A DNA stretch of 64,000 nucleotides from Methylobacterium sp. NEAU K. GTDB taxonomy: Bacteria; Pseudomonadota; Alphaproteobacteria; Rhizobiales; Beijerinckiaceae. The position numbers and the translations under genes are program-made. The number at the start of each line of letters is the position of its first letter. The stretch's first letter is position 1. This document shows positions 1 to 7,415 of the stretch, one piece after another. The DNA lies in the NCBI RefSeq assembly GCF_030700285.1, contig NZ_JAUYZJ010000016.1, forward strand, positions 56,572 to 120,571, in the 5' to 3' direction. The notes below the pieces were generated by a model. That model had not been told where the DNA came from and ran no database searches. It worked only from the letters and a program-made list of their open reading frames with translations.

Positions 1-185
1 CTCACCGCCTCTCGCACCGGCATCACGGAAACGCCGAATGCCGCCGCGCTCTGCCGCAAGGACAGTCGGTCGCCCGGCGCCAGGCGCCCGGAGGCGAGCA
101 GGTCCGAGAGGGCCTCGTGAGCCGTGTCGGCGAGGGTGCGCCGCTCGAGCAGCGGCAATTCCGCCAGGGCCGGTGTGGAACTCAT
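1..185 (-). CDS. GntR-family transcriptional regulator, N-terminal part (runs off the window)
   Basis: The reverse strand from the ATG at 185 reads MSSTPALAELPLLERRTLAD and continues to the window edge with the typical GntR winged-helix pattern: an A-x-E-A-L-x-x-L-L-x-S-G helix, then G-R-L-A-P-G-D-R-L-S and a recognition-helix segment ending S-V-M-P-V-R-E-A-V. About 61 residues are visible; the effector-binding C-terminal domain lies outside, so the subfamily (FadR or VanR-like, the usual types with this N-terminus) is not proven. It diverges from the branched-chain-type transporter operon starting at 305, and the 119-bp gap holds a perfect palindrome, so it probably regulates that operon and itself. 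Confidence 0.8.
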   Translation of the reverse strand, partial: MSSTPALAELPLLERRTLADTAHEALSDLLASGRLAPGDRLSLRQSAAAFGVSVMPVREAV

Positions 186-222
186 ATGCCGACACTAGAC
201 GAGATCGGCACTATCGCGCTAG

Positions 223-238
223 TGATCTGTGATCACAG
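223..238. promoter_or_regulatory. Palindromic candidate operator in the GntR / transporter divergent gap
   Basis: Positions 227-238 read CTGTGATCACAG, a perfect 12-bp palindrome, overlapping a second inverted repeat TGATC-TGT-GATCA at 223-235. A further inverted pair CACTAG (193-198) / CTAGTG (219-224) lies beside it. Short TGATC-centred palindromes in a divergent promoter are what GntR-family dimers often bind. Assigning it to the adjacent GntR gene is inference. Confidence 0.5.
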
Positions 239-304
239 TTTGGGTGAGGGCCACCAGAGCCCATCGGAAAAACCCGGCTGGAGGAAACGCACGGGAGCGG
301 AACG

Positions 305-1564
305 ATGACGGATCGGTTCGGGGATTCTCTCTCTCGCCGGAACCTGTTGCGGTCCGGTGGCGCGGCGCTGATCGCGCCGGTGCTGGCGAGTCCGGCGCTG
401 TCGCAGGGGCAGTCGGACGTGATCCGGATCGGCCACCTGACGCCGCGCACGGGCTTCCTCGGGCCGCTCGGCGAATTCGCCGTGCAGGCCGCTCAGCTCG
501 CCGTCGAGGAGATCAACGCCAGTGGCGGCATCAGCGGCCGGAAGGTCGAGCTGCTCGCCGAGGACAGTGTCAATCCGCAGACCGCCTCGGCCAAGGCCGA
601 GCGCATGGTCCAGCGCGACCGCGTCGCCTGCCTGGTGGGCGAGATCAACTCCGCCTCGGCGCTGGCGATCAGCCAGGTGGCCCTGCGCGAGAAGGTGCTG
701 TTCATCAACACCGGGGCGAACTCGGACGCGCTGCGCGGCGCCGATTGCAAGCGGTTCATGTTCCACGTGGAAGCGCAGAACACCATGATGGTCCGGGCGG
801 CCGGCCGCGCCCTGGTCGACAAAGGCCTGATCAAGGGCAAGAAGGTCTACGCGCTGACCGCCGACTACGCCTTCGGGCACGATCTCCTCAAGCAGGCCAA
901 GAAATTCTTCGCCGCCAACGACGCGACCATCGCGGGCGAGGACCTGATCCCCACGGAGCTCACCGACTTCTCGCCGTTCCTGCTGAAGCTGCGGCAGGGC
1001 CGGCCGGACTTGGTGATCTGCAACCTCTCGGGCACGCAGATCACGAACTTCCTCAAGCAGTACAGCGAATTCGGACTTCCCTATCCTGTTGCCGGGTTCG
1101 GTTTCGACACGGCGCTCGCCTGGGGCGCCGGTCCCGGGAACTTCCTCGGCACCTGGCCGGTGATCTGGCACCATCAGGTCGACTCGCCTTCCGCCAAGAA
1201 GTTCGTGGCGGCCTTCCGGGCCAAGTACAAGAAGCCGCCCGAGAACCAGGGGTGGGGCGACTACACCGCAATGAAGATCGTCGCGCAATCCATGAACGAT
1301 TTGAAATCGACCGAGTCGATCAAAATCGTCGAACATCTGGAGAAGGGTGCGACCTTCGACATCGCCAAGACCCGCGAGGGCTATTTCCGCCCCTGGGATC
1401 ACGAGCTGATGCAGGAGATGTACGCGATCACCGCATTGCCGGCGGAACAGGTCAAGAATCCCTACGACATCTTCACCGCGACCGGGCCGCTCCCCGGTCC
1501 CGGCGAGAGCCTGGAGGTGCTCGCCACCACGCGCGACGAGAACGCATGCACGTTCCCGGCGTGA
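305..1564 (+). CDS. Branched-chain amino acid-type ABC transporter substrate-binding protein
   Basis: Periplasmic binding protein, 419 residues, of the Leu/Ile/Val-binding family. The N-terminus carries a twin-arginine-like signal (R11-R12-N-L-L followed by a hydrophobic Ala/Leu stretch, cleavage near ALSQG). The mature start D-V-I-R-I-G-H-L-T-P-R-T-G-F and the later A-V-E-E-I-N-A-S-G-G-I-S-G-R-K-V-E-L block are classic type-1 periplasmic-binding-protein sequence. The ATG at 305 follows GGAGCGGAAC. It is the first gene of an operon with livH (7-bp gap) and the fused livMGF gene. These proteins also bind amides, aromatic acids and other carboxylates, so the ligand is open; the downstream beta-keto acid genes hint at a hydroxy or keto acid. 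Confidence 0.93.
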   Translation: MTDRFGDSLSRRNLLRSGGAALIAPVLASPALSQGQSDVIRIGHLTPRTGFLGPLGEFAVQAAQLAVEEINASGGISGRKVELLAEDSVNPQTASAKAERMVQRDRVACLVGEINSASALAISQVALREKVLFINTGANSDALRGADCKRFMFHVEAQNTMMVRAAGRALVDKGLIKGKKVYALTADYAFGHDLLKQAKKFFAANDATIAGEDLIPTELTDFSPFLLKLRQGRPDLVICNLSGTQITNFLKQYSEFGLPYPVAGFGFDTALAWGAGPGNFLGTWPVIWHHQVDSPSAKKFVAAFRAKYKKPPENQGWGDYTAMKIVAQSMNDLKSTESIKIVEHLEKGATFDIAKTREGYFRPWDHELMQEMYAITALPAEQVKNPYDIFTATGPLPGPGESLEVLATTRDENACTFPA

Positions 1565-1571
1565 GGCGGCC

Positions 1572-2447
1572 ATGCAGCTCGTCTTCATCCTGGAGCAGGT
1601 GCTCAACGGGCTGCTGATCGGTGTGCAGTACCTGCTGATCGCGCTCGGTCTGTCGCTGATCTTCAGCCTCGGCGGGATCGTGAATCTGGCCCACGGCGCA
1701 TTCTATGCCATCGGCGCCTATCTGACGGTGGTGCTGACCCCGACGATCGGCTTCGGCGGCGCTCTCGTCGCCTCGCCGCTGCTGGTGGCGATCCTCGGCC
1801 TCGTCATAGAGCGGTTCCTGCTCCGCCGGTTCTACCGGGGCGACCCGACGCTCGGGCTGCTCCTGACCTTCGGCCTCGCCATGGTGGCCGAGCAGGCCCT
1901 GCGCATGGCCTTTGGGGCGGCACCCCTTCCATACGGAATACCGACCTGGCTGCGCGGACAAGTCTTCATCGGCGACCTGATCTACTCGCGCTACCGGCTC
2001 TCGATCCTGGTGGTGGCGCTGGCCTGCGTCGGCGGCCTGTGGCTGCTCCTGACCCGCACCAGCTTCGGGCGGGTGGTCCGGGCCGGCGTCCAGAATCCCG
2101 ACATGGTGGCGGCGCTCGGCATCTCACTCCGGCCCTACATGACCGCGGTGGTAACCCTCGCGGTCGGCCTTGCGGCGCTCGCCGGGACCATGATGGCGCC
2201 TGTGACCGGCGTGCAGCCCGCCATGGGCGCCGAGATCCTCACCTTCGCGTTCGTCGTGGTGGTGATCGGCGGCCTGGGCTCGTTCTGGGGTGTGGTGCTC
2301 GCCGCGCTGATCGTCGGCGTCGTCCGAGGGCTCACCGCCTATGCCTACCCGCCGGCCACGGAGGCCGCCGTCTATGCCCTGATGGTGCTCGTGCTGCTGC
2401 TGCGTCCGCGCGGCTTGTTTGGCGAGCAGATCGCCCGATTCGAGTGA
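1572..2447 (+). CDS. livH: LivH-type inner-membrane permease
   Basis: Permease of 291 residues, very hydrophobic throughout, with the LivH hallmark G-G-I-V-N-L-A-H-G-A-F-Y-A-I-G-A-Y near residues 34-50. A conserved G-x-N-x-x-x-A-x-x-x-G-I-S-type loop (V-Q-N-P-D-M-V-A-A-L-G-I-S) around residue 175 is where this family contacts the ATPase. The length is standard for LivH. It follows the binding protein by 7 bp and precedes livMGF by 14 bp, so it should be the first of the two membrane subunits of this importer. Confidence 0.95.
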   Translation: MQLVFILEQVLNGLLIGVQYLLIALGLSLIFSLGGIVNLAHGAFYAIGAYLTVVLTPTIGFGGALVASPLLVAILGLVIERFLLRRFYRGDPTLGLLLTFGLAMVAEQALRMAFGAAPLPYGIPTWLRGQVFIGDLIYSRYRLSILVVALACVGGLWLLLTRTSFGRVVRAGVQNPDMVAALGISLRPYMTAVVTLAVGLAALAGTMMAPVTGVQPAMGAEILTFAFVVVVIGGLGSFWGVVLAALIVGVVRGLTAYAYPPATEAAVYALMVLVLLLRPRGLFGEQIARFE

Positions 2448-2461
2448 GCGGAGAGGGTTTC

Positions 2462-5020
2462 ATGTCCGGAGCCGCCGAGCCGCTGCCGCTCGCCATCCCC
2501 CAGCGCGGCCCGATCCGGCGCGAGAGCCGCCAGCTCTGGGCGGCGCTCGCCGCGCTGATCGTCCTGCCCTTCGCCCTCGACGCAATCGGCCTGACGCTGA
2601 TCACCGCCACCGACGTGGTGATCTTCGCGCTGGCCGTCCTCGGCCTCAACATCCTGGTCGGCTGGACCGGCCTCGTCTCCTTCGGGCACGGGGCATGGTT
2701 CGGGATCGGCGCCTACGCGGTGGCGATCCTGCAGGCCCGTCTGGCCCCCGGCGACATGGCGCTGCCGCTGCTGGGCGCGCTCGCCATCACCGGCCTCGCG
2801 GCCCTGGCCGGGGGGGCGCTGATCCTGCGCCGGCGCGGCGTCTACTTCTCGCTGCTGACGCTCGCCTTCACGGCGATGCTCTACGCCATCGCGTTTCGCT
2901 GGACCGACCTCACCGGCGGCGAGAACGGGATCGGCAATCTGCACCGCTGGGAGGCGCTCCAGCAGCCCGGCGCCTATTACGCGGCGGTCTCGGGCATCGC
3001 CTTCCTGGTACTGATCGGGCTCTGGCGGTTCCGCCGCTCGCCGATGGGGACCGTGCTGGTCGCGATCCGCGAGAACGAGCAGCGCGCCGGCTTCCTCGGC
3101 TACGCGACCAACCGCTACAAGCTTGCGGCCTTCGTGATCTCGGCCTCCATCACCGGGCTCGCCGGGGCGCTCTCCGCCTACAGCCACCGCTTCACTTCGG
3201 CTGACCCGATCTCCATCGCCTTCTCGGGCGAGCTGCTCGCCATGGTGGTTATCGGCGGAATGCGCTCGTTCCTCGGGCCGGCGTTGGGGGCTCTGTTCTA
3301 CATCCTGTTCCGGGAGTTCCTGTCGATCTACACCGGCGACTGGCTGCTGTATTTCGGCTTGCTGTTCGTCGCCTTCATCGTGTTCTCCCCGGATGGGCTC
3401 GTGGGTATCGCCGCGCGCCTGATGCGGCCGTTCCGCCGCGTCCCCTCCGAGGGCGCCGCGATGTCGGCCCGCCGCGCCGGCGCGTCCGGCCGCGTGCCGG
3501 CACGCTTCATCGCAGAAAGCCGTTCCGATGGACCTGTCCTCGTCGCCGAGGACATCCGGAAGAGTTTCGGGCCGGTGGCGGCGGTGCGCGGCGTGTCCTT
3601 CGCGGTGGCCGACCGGACCTTGCACGCGCTGATCGGCCCGAACGGCGCCGGCAAGACCACGGCGTTCAACCTGCTCTCCGGGATGTTCCGGCCGAATGCC
3701 GGGCGTATCCTCCTCGACGGCGCCGAGATCGGCGGCATGGAGCCGCACGCGATCACCCGGGCGGGCCTCGGACGCTCGTTCCAGATCACGAACCTGTTCC
3801 CGGGCCTGTCGGTGGAGGAGAACGTCCGGCTCGCCGTCCAGGCGCGCCACCCCGGCCATTTCAGCCCGTGGCGGGACGCGCTGTCCATCCGGGAGATCGC
3901 CGACGATACGGCCGAACTGCTGCGCTGGACAGGGCTCTCCGGGATCGAGCACGCGGAGGCCGGAAGCCTCTCTTACGGGGGCCAACGGCTCCTCGATATG
4001 GGGCTCGCGCTGGCTACCCGGCCGCGGGTGCTGCTCCTCGACGAACCGCTCGCCGGCCTCGCCGCCGCCGAGCGCGAGCGCGTCGGCGACCTGATCAAGG
4101 CGCTCTCGGCCGATATCCCCGTGCTGCTCGTGGAACATGACATCGACCGGGTCTTCCGGCTGGCCGACCGGGTCACCGTGATGGCCGACGGCGCCGTGCT
4201 GGTCGACGGCTCCGTGGCCGATGCCCGGGACGACGCGCGGGTGCAGGCGGTCTATCTCGGCTCGGGTACCGAGGCGATCGCGGCCAAGCCGCGGGCCAGC
4301 GCCGCCGCCTCCGAGACGCTGCTGTCCATGGACGGCGTCGACACCTTCTACGGTAAGTCGCACATCCTCAACGGCGTGAACCTTGCGGTGCACAGGGGTG
4401 AGGTCGTGGCCCTGCTCGGCCGCAACGGCGCCGGCAAGTCGACCCTTCTGAAGACGCTGATCGGCATGGCGCCGCCGGCGTCTGGCCGGATCGTACTCGC
4501 GGGCCAGGACATCGCCGGTCTGACGCCCGACCGGATCGCCCGGCTCGGCATCGGTTATGTGCCGCAGGGGCGGGCGCTGTTCTCCGGGATGAGCGTCGCG
4601 GAGAATCTCGGCCTCGGTCGTCTGCGGCGGCTCACGGGCGCCGGCATCCATTGGGACGAGGACAAGGTCCTGGAGTTCTTCCCCCGGTTGAAACAGCGCT
4701 GGAGCGTGGACGCTTCGCGCCTCTCGGGGGGCGAGCAGCAGATGGTGGCCGTGGCCCGGTCCCTGTCCGGCGACACCCGGCTCCTGCTCCTCGACGAGCC
4801 GTTCGAGGGTCTGTCGCCCGCCGTGACAGAAGAGCTGTTCGAGGCGTTCGACCGCCTGCGCCGGGAGATCGCGATCATCCTGGTGGACCACCATCTCGAT
4901 CTCGCGCTCGCTCTCTCGGACCGCACCGTGGCGTTGGAGCGGGGCAGCGTGCAGTGGACCGGGACGTCGCGCCTGCTGCGCGAGGATCAGGAACTGCGGC
5001 GGAAGGTTCTGTGGCTTTGA
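2462..5020 (+). CDS. LivM-LivG-LivF triple fusion: permease plus two ATPase domains of the branched-chain-type importer
   Basis: One open frame of 852 residues carries three subunits that are normally separate. Residues 1 to about 325 are a LivM permease (A-V-L-G-L-N-I-L-V-G-W-T-G-L-V-S-F-G-H-G motif). After a linker, about 357-600 are a LivG ATPase with Walker A GPNGAGKTT near 391, signature LSYGGQ and Walker B LLLDEPLAGL. From M623 a LivF ATPase has GRNGAGKST at about 653-661, signature LSGGEQQ and LLLDEPFEGL. No stop or frame change lies between them. The ATG at 2462 has a strong GGAGAGGG ribosome site. An in-frame ATG at 3461 (residue 334) has GAGGG 7 nt upstream and could additionally give a LivG-LivF product. 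The fusion would lock the ATPase pair to the permease. Confidence 0.93.
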   Translation: MSGAAEPLPLAIPQRGPIRRESRQLWAALAALIVLPFALDAIGLTLITATDVVIFALAVLGLNILVGWTGLVSFGHGAWFGIGAYAVAILQARLAPGDMALPLLGALAITGLAALAGGALILRRRGVYFSLLTLAFTAMLYAIAFRWTDLTGGENGIGNLHRWEALQQPGAYYAAVSGIAFLVLIGLWRFRRSPMGTVLVAIRENEQRAGFLGYATNRYKLAAFVISASITGLAGALSAYSHRFTSADPISIAFSGELLAMVVIGGMRSFLGPALGALFYILFREFLSIYTGDWLLYFGLLFVAFIVFSPDGLVGIAARLMRPFRRVPSEGAAMSARRAGASGRVPARFIAESRSDGPVLVAEDIRKSFGPVAAVRGVSFAVADRTLHALIGPNGAGKTTAFNLLSGMFRPNAGRILLDGAEIGGMEPHAITRAGLGRSFQITNLFPGLSVEENVRLAVQARHPGHFSPWRDALSIREIADDTAELLRWTGLSGIEHAEAGSLSYGGQRLLDMGLALATRPRVLLLDEPLAGLAAAERERVGDLIKALSADIPVLLVEHDIDRVFRLADRVTVMADGAVLVDGSVADARDDARVQAVYLGSGTEAIAAKPRASAAASETLLSMDGVDTFYGKSHILNGVNLAVHRGEVVALLGRNGAGKSTLLKTLIGMAPPASGRIVLAGQDIAGLTPDRIARLGIGYVPQGRALFSGMSVAENLGLGRLRRLTGAGIHWDEDKVLEFFPRLKQRWSVDASRLSGGEQQMVAVARSLSGDTRLLLLDEPFEGLSPAVTEELFEAFDRLRREIAIILVDHHLDLALALSDRTVALERGSVQWTGTSRLLREDQELRRKVLWL

Positions 5021-5056
5021 GGCAGTTCATGATTCGCACGTCCGAAGAACACGTGT

Positions 5057-5105
5057 ATCCCACCCCCAGACTGCATCGTGGGATCCGGCCGCGGAGCGGC
5101 GGCCG
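5057..5105. terminator. Two tandem hairpins after livMGF
   Basis: ATCCCAC (5057-5063) pairs with GTGGGAT (5078-5084), and CGGCCGC (5086-5092) pairs with GCGGCCG (5099-5105) across a 6-nt loop. No T tract follows, so this is a weak intrinsic terminator or an RNA-stabilising structure. It lies 37 bp after livMGF and 118 bp before the next gene, which suggests the dehydrogenase and cleavage-enzyme pair may have its own promoter or reduced read-through. Confidence 0.4.
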
Positions 5106-5222
5106 CGAACGAGCCCTCGGGCCGGCCGCGCGATCCCTTGTGGCCTCCGTCGAGGCGGCTCCCCCGCGTGTCCGGGTGAGGGAATGGATCGGTGCGGCGG
5201 CTCAGATCGACCGGAGCGCAGC

Positions 5223-6146
5223 ATGACTGACAGCGTCGCGATCGTCGGCGCCGGCCTGATCGGCCGGGCCTGGGCGATGATCTTCGCCCGCGCCGGCTGG
5301 GACGTGCGCCTGTTCGATGCCGCCGAGGGCGTCGCCCAAGCAGCGATCCCACTCTGCAGCGAGGGGCTGCGCAACCTCGCGGCCCACGGACTCTGCCCTG
5401 ATCCGGAGGCGGCGTCCGGTCACATTCGGGCGCCCGACAGCCTCGCCGCCTGCCTCGACGGCGTCGGCTTCGTGCAGGAGAACGGCCCAGAATCGCTTGA
5501 CGTGAAGCGGTCCCTGTTCGCCCAACTCGACGCTCTCGCGCCTCCGGATGCGATCATCGCCTCGTCCTCCTCGGCGATCCGCTGCTCGCTCTTCACGGAG
5601 GCGCTGCCCGGCCGCGGACGCTGCCTGATCGGCCACCCGGTCAACCCGCCCCACCTGATCCCGCTGGTGGAGATCTCCGGCGCACCGTGGACGGACGAGA
5701 CGGCGCTCATTCGCGCCAGACAGACGTACGAAGCCATCGGCCAAGTGCCGATCACCGTGCTCAAGGAGATCGAGGGCTTCATCCTCAACCGGCTCCAGGG
5801 TGCCCTGCTGGCGGAGGCGTTCCGGCTCGCCTCGGAGGGCTACGTGACGCCGCAGGACCTCGACAAGACCGTCTCGGACGGGCTCGGCTTGCGCTGGAGC
5901 TTCATGGGACCCTTCGAGACCATCGAGCTCAATGCCCCCGGCGGTATCGCCGATTACTGCGCGCGCTACACCGGCTTCTACAAGAGACTCGCCGCCGATC
6001 CGGCGCCCCCCACCGTCTACGAGGCGCCGGCCACCGAGGCGATCCTGGCGAACTGGCAGGCTCCACGCGACCTGCCCGCGCGCATGCGCCGCCGGGACGA
6101 GCGGCTTGCGGCCCTGAGGGCCCACAAGATTTCACGGAAGGACTGA
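5223..6146 (+). CDS. 3-hydroxyacyl-CoA dehydrogenase-family / lambda-crystallin-type NAD-dependent 3-hydroxyacid dehydrogenase
   Basis: Soluble oxidoreductase of 307 residues. It starts MTDSVAIVGAGLIGRAWAM, giving the Rossmann G-x-G-x-x-G at the very N-terminus; an upstream in-frame start at 5184 would add 13 unlikely residues. The catalytic His lies in G-H-P-V-N-P-P and its Glu partner in L-V-E-I-S-G, as in 3-hydroxyacyl-CoA dehydrogenases, L-gulonate 3-dehydrogenase (lambda-crystallin) and L-carnitine dehydrogenase. Only 2 bp separate it from the beta-keto acid cleavage enzyme, so it most likely oxidises a 3-hydroxyacid to the 3-keto acid cleaved next. Carnitine is one candidate, but no carnitine marker such as a betainyl-CoA thioesterase is present. 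Confidence 0.87.
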   Translation: MTDSVAIVGAGLIGRAWAMIFARAGWDVRLFDAAEGVAQAAIPLCSEGLRNLAAHGLCPDPEAASGHIRAPDSLAACLDGVGFVQENGPESLDVKRSLFAQLDALAPPDAIIASSSSAIRCSLFTEALPGRGRCLIGHPVNPPHLIPLVEISGAPWTDETALIRARQTYEAIGQVPITVLKEIEGFILNRLQGALLAEAFRLASEGYVTPQDLDKTVSDGLGLRWSFMGPFETIELNAPGGIADYCARYTGFYKRLAADPAPPTVYEAPATEAILANWQAPRDLPARMRRRDERLAALRAHKISRKD

Positions 6147-6148
6147 GC

Positions 6149-7078
6149 ATGGCCTCACAACGGAAAGTCATCATCACCTGCGCTGTCACCGGCGCGATCC
6201 ATACACCGAGCATGTCACCGCATCTCCCGGTGACGCCGGAAGAAATCGCCGATGCCGCGATCGGCGCGGCCGAGGCGGGCGCTGCGATCATCCACCTGCA
6301 TGCCCGCAACCCCGAGACCGGACAGCCGGACCAGTCGCCGGAAGCGTTCGCCAAGTTCCTGCCCGTCATCAAGCAGCGCTCCGCCTGCGTGGTGAACCTC
6401 ACCACGGGGGGCGCGCCGACCATGTCGATCGAGGAGCGTGTGCGCCCCGCCGCGACCTTCCAGCCTGAGGTCGCCTCGCTCAATCTCGGCTCGATGAATT
6501 TCGGCCTGTTCGGCATGCTCGACCGCTTCAAGGACCTGAAGCACCAGTGGGAGCGGGACTATCTCGGTAACAAGGACATCATCTTCCGCAACACCTTCGG
6601 CCAGATCGAGCACATCCTCACCACCTGCGGCCCGAACGGGACGCGGTTCGAATTCGAGTGCTATGACACGGCGCATCTGTACAACCTGAAATACTTCTTC
6701 GACCGCGGATTGGTGAAGGCGCCGTTGTTCATCCAGACCGTGTTCGGCCTCCAGGGCGGCATCGGCGCCCATCCCGACGACGTGATGCACATGAAGCGCA
6801 CCGCCGACCGGCTGTTCGGCGACCAGTACCGCTGGTCGGTGCTGGGGGCTGGTCGCAATCAGATGAACATCGCCGCCATGGCGGCCGCGATGGGCGGCAA
6901 CGTCCGGGTCGGCTTGGAGGACAGCCTCTGGGACGGTCCCGGCAAGCTCGCCGAGACCAACGCCGCGCAGGTGCGGCGCGTCCGCTCGATCATCGAGGGG
7001 CTCGGCCTCGCCATTGCGTCGCCGGACGAGGCGCGCGAGATGCTGGCGCTGAAGGGCGGCGACAAGGTCGCGTTCTGA
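6149..7078 (+). CDS. Beta-keto acid cleavage enzyme (BKACE, DUF849 family)
   Basis: TIM-barrel zinc enzyme of 309 residues. The family condenses a 3-keto acid with acetyl-CoA and cleaves it to acetoacetate and a new acyl-CoA. Visible hallmarks are the zinc-binding H-L-H-A-R with following P-E-T-G, a G-G-I-G-A-H-P-D-D-V loop, A-G-R-N-Q-M and the metal ligand Glu in R-V-G-L-E-D-S-L. The length is standard. It is translationally adjacent to the dehydrogenase at 5223 (2-bp gap), giving a two-step hydroxyacid-to-acyl-CoA module. Specificity ranges over 3-keto-5-aminohexanoate, dehydrocarnitine and others, and cannot be read from the sequence by eye. Confidence 0.93.
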   Translation: MASQRKVIITCAVTGAIHTPSMSPHLPVTPEEIADAAIGAAEAGAAIIHLHARNPETGQPDQSPEAFAKFLPVIKQRSACVVNLTTGGAPTMSIEERVRPAATFQPEVASLNLGSMNFGLFGMLDRFKDLKHQWERDYLGNKDIIFRNTFGQIEHILTTCGPNGTRFEFECYDTAHLYNLKYFFDRGLVKAPLFIQTVFGLQGGIGAHPDDVMHMKRTADRLFGDQYRWSVLGAGRNQMNIAAMAAAMGGNVRVGLEDSLWDGPGKLAETNAAQVRRVRSIIEGLGLAIASPDEAREMLALKGGDKVAF

Positions 7079-7084
7079 GGGCGC

Positions 7085-7111
7085 GGGCCGGGACCGATGC
7101 GGTCCCGGCCC
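7085..7111. terminator. Bidirectional terminator hairpin between convergent genes
   Basis: A perfect 12-bp stem (7085-7096 with 7100-7111, arm GGGCCGGGACCG) closes on a 3-nt ATG loop. It sits exactly in the 38-bp gap between the stop of the cleavage-enzyme gene (7078) and the stop of the convergent DUF167 gene (7117). There is no T run on either side. Its position and perfection support a two-way transcription end point. Confidence 0.75.
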
Positions 7112-7116
7112 ATCAC

Positions 7117-7404
7117 TCACTCCGGCACACCGAAGATCCGCTCGAGATCGCCTTGAGAGATGCCGTCGATCTCCAGGACCTTAAGCCGGCTCTGATCACC
7201 CGCGACGATCCGAACCGCGCCGCGGCCGACTCTCAGCGCCTTGGCGATCATTTTCTCAAGGGCTGCATTGGCCGCGCCCTCCACGGGCGGAGCGGCAACA
7301 CGCGCCTTGAGATAGGGCGCGCCCTTCTCGTCCCGGGCCCACCCCTCCGCGGCATCCCGGCCGCCGCGGGGCGTGAGGCGCACGGACAGCCGAGTCGCCG
7401 CCAC
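7117..7404 (-). CDS. DUF167 (YggU-like) family protein
   Basis: Small protein of 95 residues starting with GTG at 7404, preceded by AAGGA that overlaps the TAA stop of the upstream oxidase gene (7416). It shows the DUF167 pattern: R-L-S-V-R-L-T-P-R-G-G-R-D near the start, then L-K-A-R-V-A-A-P-P-V-E-G-A-A-N-A-A-L and G-D-Q-S-R-L-K-V-L-E-I-D-G. Biochemical function of the family is unknown. The 11-bp spacing shows it is the last gene of the 10036-7117 operon, though DUF167 genes occur in many contexts and this placement may not indicate a shared pathway. Confidence 0.9.
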   Translation of the reverse strand: MAATRLSVRLTPRGGRDAAEGWARDEKGAPYLKARVAAPPVEGAANAALEKMIAKALRVGRGAVRIVAGDQSRLKVLEIDGISQGDLERIFGVPE

Positions 7405-7415
7405 CGGTCGCGTCC

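Noticed and set aside
2372..4894. 840-residue reverse-strand open frame across the Liv genes
   Set aside because: It is antisense to clearly coding Liv domains, has low-complexity Arg/Gly/Glu-rich sequence, and is a by-product of high GC.
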